NCBI GenBank assembly: GCA_000431975.1
Contig: HF988443.1
Span: 1 to 8,678, forward strand
Reading direction: 5' to 3'
Length of the DNA: 8,678 bases
Source: Prevotella sp. CAG:924
Lineage (GTDB): Bacteria; Bacteroidota; Bacteroidia; Bacteroidales; Bacteroidaceae
Numbering within the stretch: position 1 is the stretch's first letter; each line of letters starts with the position of its first letter. Both the position numbers and the translations under genes were made by a program. Under the pieces are notes generated by a model. The model saw only the letters and a program-made list of their open reading frames with translations, had not been told where the DNA came from and did not search any database. Of the stretch, positions 5,862 through 8,678 are shown one piece after another.

Positions 5862-8342
5862 TTAATCTTGGAAATAGACGCGCTTCACACGGTTACTGAT
5901 GCCCGTGAGCACCTCATAAGGTATCGTGTCGAGGATATCGCTGAGCACTGTCACCGGCAGATGGTCGCCGAAGATCTCCACGCTGTCGCCTTCCTTGCAA
6001 TCGATGCCTGTGACATCGATCATCGCCACATCCATGCAGATGTTGCCCACATACTCCGCCTTCTTACCATTGACCAGACAATAGGCATGACGGTTGCCGA
6101 GATGACGGTTCAGGCCATCGGCATAGCCGATAGGAATGGCGGCTATCACGCTGTCGTGGTCGATCGTGCCCTTACGGCTATAGCCCACAGTATCGCCGGC
6201 CGGCACATGACGCAGCTGCAGGATTGTCGTCTTCAATGTCGACACATTGTTCAATATTCCATTGGTACGGGGATCGATGCCATAGAGACCCAGACCCAGA
6301 CGGCACATCTCCATCTGACGCTCGGGGAAATGCTCAATACCTGCAGAATTATCAATGTGACGGAGAATCTTATGGTCGAAGGCGGCCTGCAGCTTATCGC
6401 TGCCGCGACGGAACTTGGCATACTGCTCTGCAGAGAAATCGTCAAAGTTGTCGCTGTCCGATCCTACGAAGTGAGAGAATACGGAACGAGGAATGATAGC
6501 GTTCTGATGCTTCAGCCGATCGATAAGCTCATCCATGTCCTTATCCGGATCGAAACCGAGACGGTGCATGCCCGTATCGAGCTTGATATGGACCGGATAG
6601 TTGGTGATGCCCTCCTTCTCGGCAGCCTTCACAAGGGCATCGAGCAGACGGAAGGAATAGACCTCAGGCTCAAGATCGTAGTCGAACATGGTCTTGAAGG
6701 CCGACATCTCGGGATTCATGATCATGATGTTCGACGTGATGCCGTTGCGGCGGAGCGTTGCTCCCTCATCGGCCACTGCCACGGCAAGATAGTCGACCCG
6801 ATGGTCTTGCAGCGTCTTGGCGATCTCCACGCTGCCTGCGCCATAGGCGTCGGCCTTGATCATGCAGACGAGCTTCGTCTCAGGCTTCATGAAAGAGCGG
6901 TAATGGTTGAGGTTCTTCACCACGGCATTGAGATTCACCTCCAACACCGTCTCGTGCACCTTCTCCACCAGCAACTCTGTGATACGGTCGAATCCGAAGG
7001 CACGCGCACCCTTCAGCAAGATCACCTCATCGCGCAGCGTCTGAAAGGCCTCACTGCGGATGAAAGCCTCCACCGACTGGAAGAAGCACTTGTCGGCAAT
7101 CTCGATCTTGTCGGCATACTGGGTTATCACACTACCGATGCCGATGAAACGCTGTACGCCGCGCTTAACAGCCAGACGGTTCACCTCAGTATAGAGCTGA
7201 TCGGGAGCCACGCCACTCTGCATGATATCGCTCAAGATGAGTGTGCGGCGACGTCCGCGATGATCGGGACGACGATTCATAAAGTCGAGTGCTATGTCGA
7301 GTGAATTAATGTCGCTGTTGTAAGAGTCGTTGATCAGCGTACAGCCATGACGGCCCTGCTTCACTTCAAGACGCATGGCAATGGGCTCCAGACGAGTCAT
7401 GCGCTCTGCAAGCACGTCGGGCCGCAGACCCAGATAGAGGGCCACAGCAGCACAGATGACGGAACACGTCACCGAACCGTCGTCGATGAACGGCAACTCA
7501 TAGCTATGAGCCTCTCCACCTTTATATATATAGGTAATACGCGTAGAAAGCTCTTTCTTCTCTATTGAGGCGACATACATCGGAGCCTCCTTGTCGAGGG
7601 TAGACCAGCATAGCTTCTCCCCCTGGAAATCAGACAGGGTATCGACCGTGCTCTTCACCGTCGCATCATCCGCGCCGTACACCAATACCCGCGCATCGTG
7701 GGCCAGAAGAAGCTTCTCGCGGCACTTGGCCTCCATCGAGGCGAAATTCTCCTGATGGGCAGCACCCAGATTGGTCAGCACGGCGATGGTCGGCTGGATG
7801 ATGTCGCGCAAAGGCAACATCTCGCCCGGCTGGCTGATACCAGCCTCAAAGACGCCTACCTGCGTGTCCTCATTCATCAGCCATACCGACAGAGGCACAC
7901 CAATCTGTGAATTGTACGAACGTGGTGAACGCGTCACATTGTAGTCGGCGGAAAGCAACTGGTAGAGCCACTCCTTCACCATCGTCTTACCATTGGAACC
8001 GGTAATGCCGACAATGGGGATGTTGAACTCATCACGATGACGCTCTGCCAGACGCTGAAGGGCCTCACGCGTGTCGGGCACACGAAGGAAATTGGCATCA
8101 GGATAGGTGGTGTCGCAGGCGGCAGGCACCTCCGATACCACAAAGTTGCGTACTCCCCGGCGATAAAGCTCAGGAATATAATGGTGTCCGTCGTTGCGTT
8201 CGGACTTCAAAGCAAAGAAAAGCGTCTCCTCAGGAAAACAAAGGGAGCGGCTGTCGGTGAGCAGAAAGCTGATCGTAGTGTCACTCCGGCCGTAGCGTCG
8301 TGCTCCGATGAGCGTTGTCACTTTTTCGATCGAATAAGTCAT
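5862..8342 (-). CDS. murF-alr: Bifunctional UDP-MurNAc-tripeptide-D-Ala-D-Ala ligase / alanine racemase
   Basis: This 826-aa cytoplasmic protein joins two peptidoglycan enzymes. The N-terminal half (about 1-456) is MurF, which ligates D-Ala-D-Ala to UDP-MurNAc-tripeptide with ATP: P-loop GITGSNGKT (112-120), EAGISQPGEM (166-175), TNLGAAHQENF (190-200), NDSYNSD (338-344) and the C-terminal ILLKGAR (441-447). The C-terminal half (about 466-826) is a fold-type III PLP-dependent alanine racemase: MIKADAYGAGS holds the PLP lysine K496, KLDTGMHRLGF lies at 587-597, VGYSRKG holds the second catalytic base Y721, and GYADGLNR (739-746) and NICMD (767-771) follow. Both active sites look intact. The fusion is known in Bacteroidota, where it links D-alanine supply to D-Ala-D-Ala use. 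The ATG at 8342 starts an ordinary MurF N-terminus; upstream is A/T-rich without Shine-Dalgarno. It has its own promoter and terminator. Confidence 0.97.
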   Translation of the reverse strand: MTYSIEKVTTLIGARRYGRSDTTISFLLTDSRSLCFPEETLFFALKSERNDGHHYIPELYRRGVRNFVVSEVPAACDTTYPDANFLRVPDTREALQRLAERHRDEFNIPIVGITGSNGKTMVKEWLYQLLSADYNVTRSPRSYNSQIGVPLSVWLMNEDTQVGVFEAGISQPGEMLPLRDIIQPTIAVLTNLGAAHQENFASMEAKCREKLLLAHDARVLVYGADDATVKSTVDTLSDFQGEKLCWSTLDKEAPMYVASIEKKELSTRITYIYKGGEAHSYELPFIDDGSVTCSVICAAVALYLGLRPDVLAERMTRLEPIAMRLEVKQGRHGCTLINDSYNSDINSLDIALDFMNRRPDHRGRRRTLILSDIMQSGVAPDQLYTEVNRLAVKRGVQRFIGIGSVITQYADKIEIADKCFFQSVEAFIRSEAFQTLRDEVILLKGARAFGFDRITELLVEKVHETVLEVNLNAVVKNLNHYRSFMKPETKLVCMIKADAYGAGSVEIAKTLQDHRVDYLAVAVADEGATLRRNGITSNIMIMNPEMSAFKTMFDYDLEPEVYSFRLLDALVKAAEKEGITNYPVHIKLDTGMHRLGFDPDKDMDELIDRLKHQNAIIPRSVFSHFVGSDSDNFDDFSAEQYAKFRRGSDKLQAAFDHKILRHIDNSAGIEHFPERQMEMCRLGLGLYGIDPRTNGILNNVSTLKTTILQLRHVPAGDTVGYSRKGTIDHDSVIAAIPIGYADGLNRHLGNRHAYCLVNGKKAEYVGNICMDVAMIDVTGIDCKEGDSVEIFGDHLPVTVLSDILDTIPYEVLTGISNRVKRVYFQD

Positions 8343-8368
8343 TTCCAGTTATTCTTTTATTTACACTG

Positions 8369-8400
8369 CAAAAGTATTAAATTTCTCTTTGCCATGGAAA
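8369..8400 (-). promoter_or_regulatory. murF-alr promoter (Bacteroides primary-sigma type)
   Basis: Read on the minus strand, TACTTTTG (8376-8369) is an exact TAnnTTTG element. TTTC (8400-8397), three of four bases of TTTG, lies 20 nt upstream. The start of transcription would fall near 8362, giving a short leader of about 20 nt to the ATG at 8342. Confidence 0.7.
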
Positions 8401-8513
8401 GAAAAACTTGTTTTTTTTCTTTTCACCCTACTCCAACCCCTGCCACACAGTCACGGGCCTCACACAAAGTACCCAATCATCCGAATGAAAACTTCTGCCG
8501 TGACATTATCGAC

Positions 8514-8525
8514 TATAACGTTATA
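8514..8525. repeat. Perfect 12-nt palindrome
   Basis: TATAACGTTATA is fully self-complementary and sits in a spacer about 170 nt upstream of the murF-alr ATG. It has the symmetry of a dimeric repressor site but lies well upstream of the predicted promoter, and no matching copy was noticed near other genes. Chance is a real alternative in AT-rich DNA. Confidence 0.3.
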
Positions 8526-8648
8526 ACCATCTGATCAGCAATGCCATTGTATCCATATAAATTCGTACGAGAACCATCGTCATGCACAACTCAGACAATT
8601 AAGTTCAAGCTGCTTTAGACCGCAACCGCTTTAATTATTTTATATCAC

Positions 8649-8678
8649 TACTGTCCCGTTAAAAATGGGAATTGGTCT
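8649..8678. mobile_element. Possible insertion-sequence left end (cut by window edge)
   Basis: The last bases read TACTGTCCCGTTAAAAATGG followed by GAATTGGTCT, after an AT-rich run. They include a small inverted repeat (TCCCG 8654-8658 with TGGGA 8666-8670). ACTGTCC(G/C)GTTAAA-like ends seem familiar to me from Bacteroidales insertion sequences, but this rests on memory and no transposase or second end is in the window. Confidence 0.2.

Larger units (their letters stand above)
8401..8678. other. Non-coding right flank
   Basis: No supported gene is seen. Only very short ATG-started frames occur, for example 13 codons at 8485-8526 (plus) and 20 codons at 8521-8583 (minus). The segment holds a T-rich tract at 8408-8426 upstream of the murF-alr promoter, a 12-nt palindrome at 8514-8525, an 8-nt palindrome TCGTACGA at 8563-8570, and an AT-rich run leading to a possible element boundary near 8649. 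Confidence 0.5.

Noticed and set aside
5832..7304. 490-codon plus-strand frame opposite murF-alr
   Set aside because: Same antisense artefact, lying mainly over the alanine racemase half; no domain is recognisable.
8037..8534. 165-codon plus-strand frame at the right side
   Set aside because: About 300 nt lie antisense to the MurF N-terminus, and the rest covers its promoter and the T-rich spacer. The product shows no domain.
1..8678. tRNA, rRNA or CRISPR array
   Set aside because: No cloverleaf with a GTTCGA-type T-arm, no rRNA-like segments, and no regularly spaced direct repeats were seen on either strand.

Overview
The window looks like chromosomal DNA from a member of the Bacteroidota, most likely Bacteroidales and Prevotella-like. 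Three things point there. The N-terminus, length and motifs of the ketol-acid reductoisomerase fit that phylum. MurF and alanine racemase are fused in one polypeptide. Promoter elements of the Bacteroides primary sigma type (TTTG, about 20 nt, TAnnTTTG) stand in front of genes that mostly lack Shine-Dalgarno sequences. Genes are moderately GC-rich and most spacers are AT-rich. The genus is an inference.

Layout: (1) 1-203, no recognisable gene, with a terminator-like inverted repeat near the left edge. (2) 204-1500, ilvC on the plus strand, with a near-perfect promoter and a folded leader of about 215 nt. (3) 1533-1573, a strong hairpin terminator between the convergent ilvC and recQ. (4) 1611-5387, recJ followed by recQ on the minus strand, 69 nt apart, with a perfect 15-bp hairpin in the gap. 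(5) 5388-5861, a 474-nt spacer with a recJ promoter element, a GC-rich stretch of competing inverted repeats and tiny plus-strand ORFs, and a bidirectional terminator. (6) 5862-8342, the murF-alr fusion on the minus strand with its own promoter. (7) 8343-8678, non-coding, with a 12-nt palindrome and a right edge that could be the start of an insertion sequence.

Function: RecJ (5'-3' single-strand exonuclease) and RecQ (3'-5' helicase) are natural partners in RecF-type gap and break processing. MurF-Alr joins two steps of peptidoglycan precursor synthesis: making D-alanine and attaching D-Ala-D-Ala to the UDP-MurNAc-tripeptide. IlvC is the second common step of isoleucine/valine synthesis and stands alone here as a single-gene transcription unit.

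This is mainly an ordinary housekeeping region; I see no CRISPR array, tRNA, rRNA, phage or defence system. The points that deserve a second look are the fungal (yeast Ilv5)-type IlvC, the enlarged RecQ, the hairpin inside the recJ-recQ unit, the ilvC leader, and the GC-rich spacer upstream of recJ.
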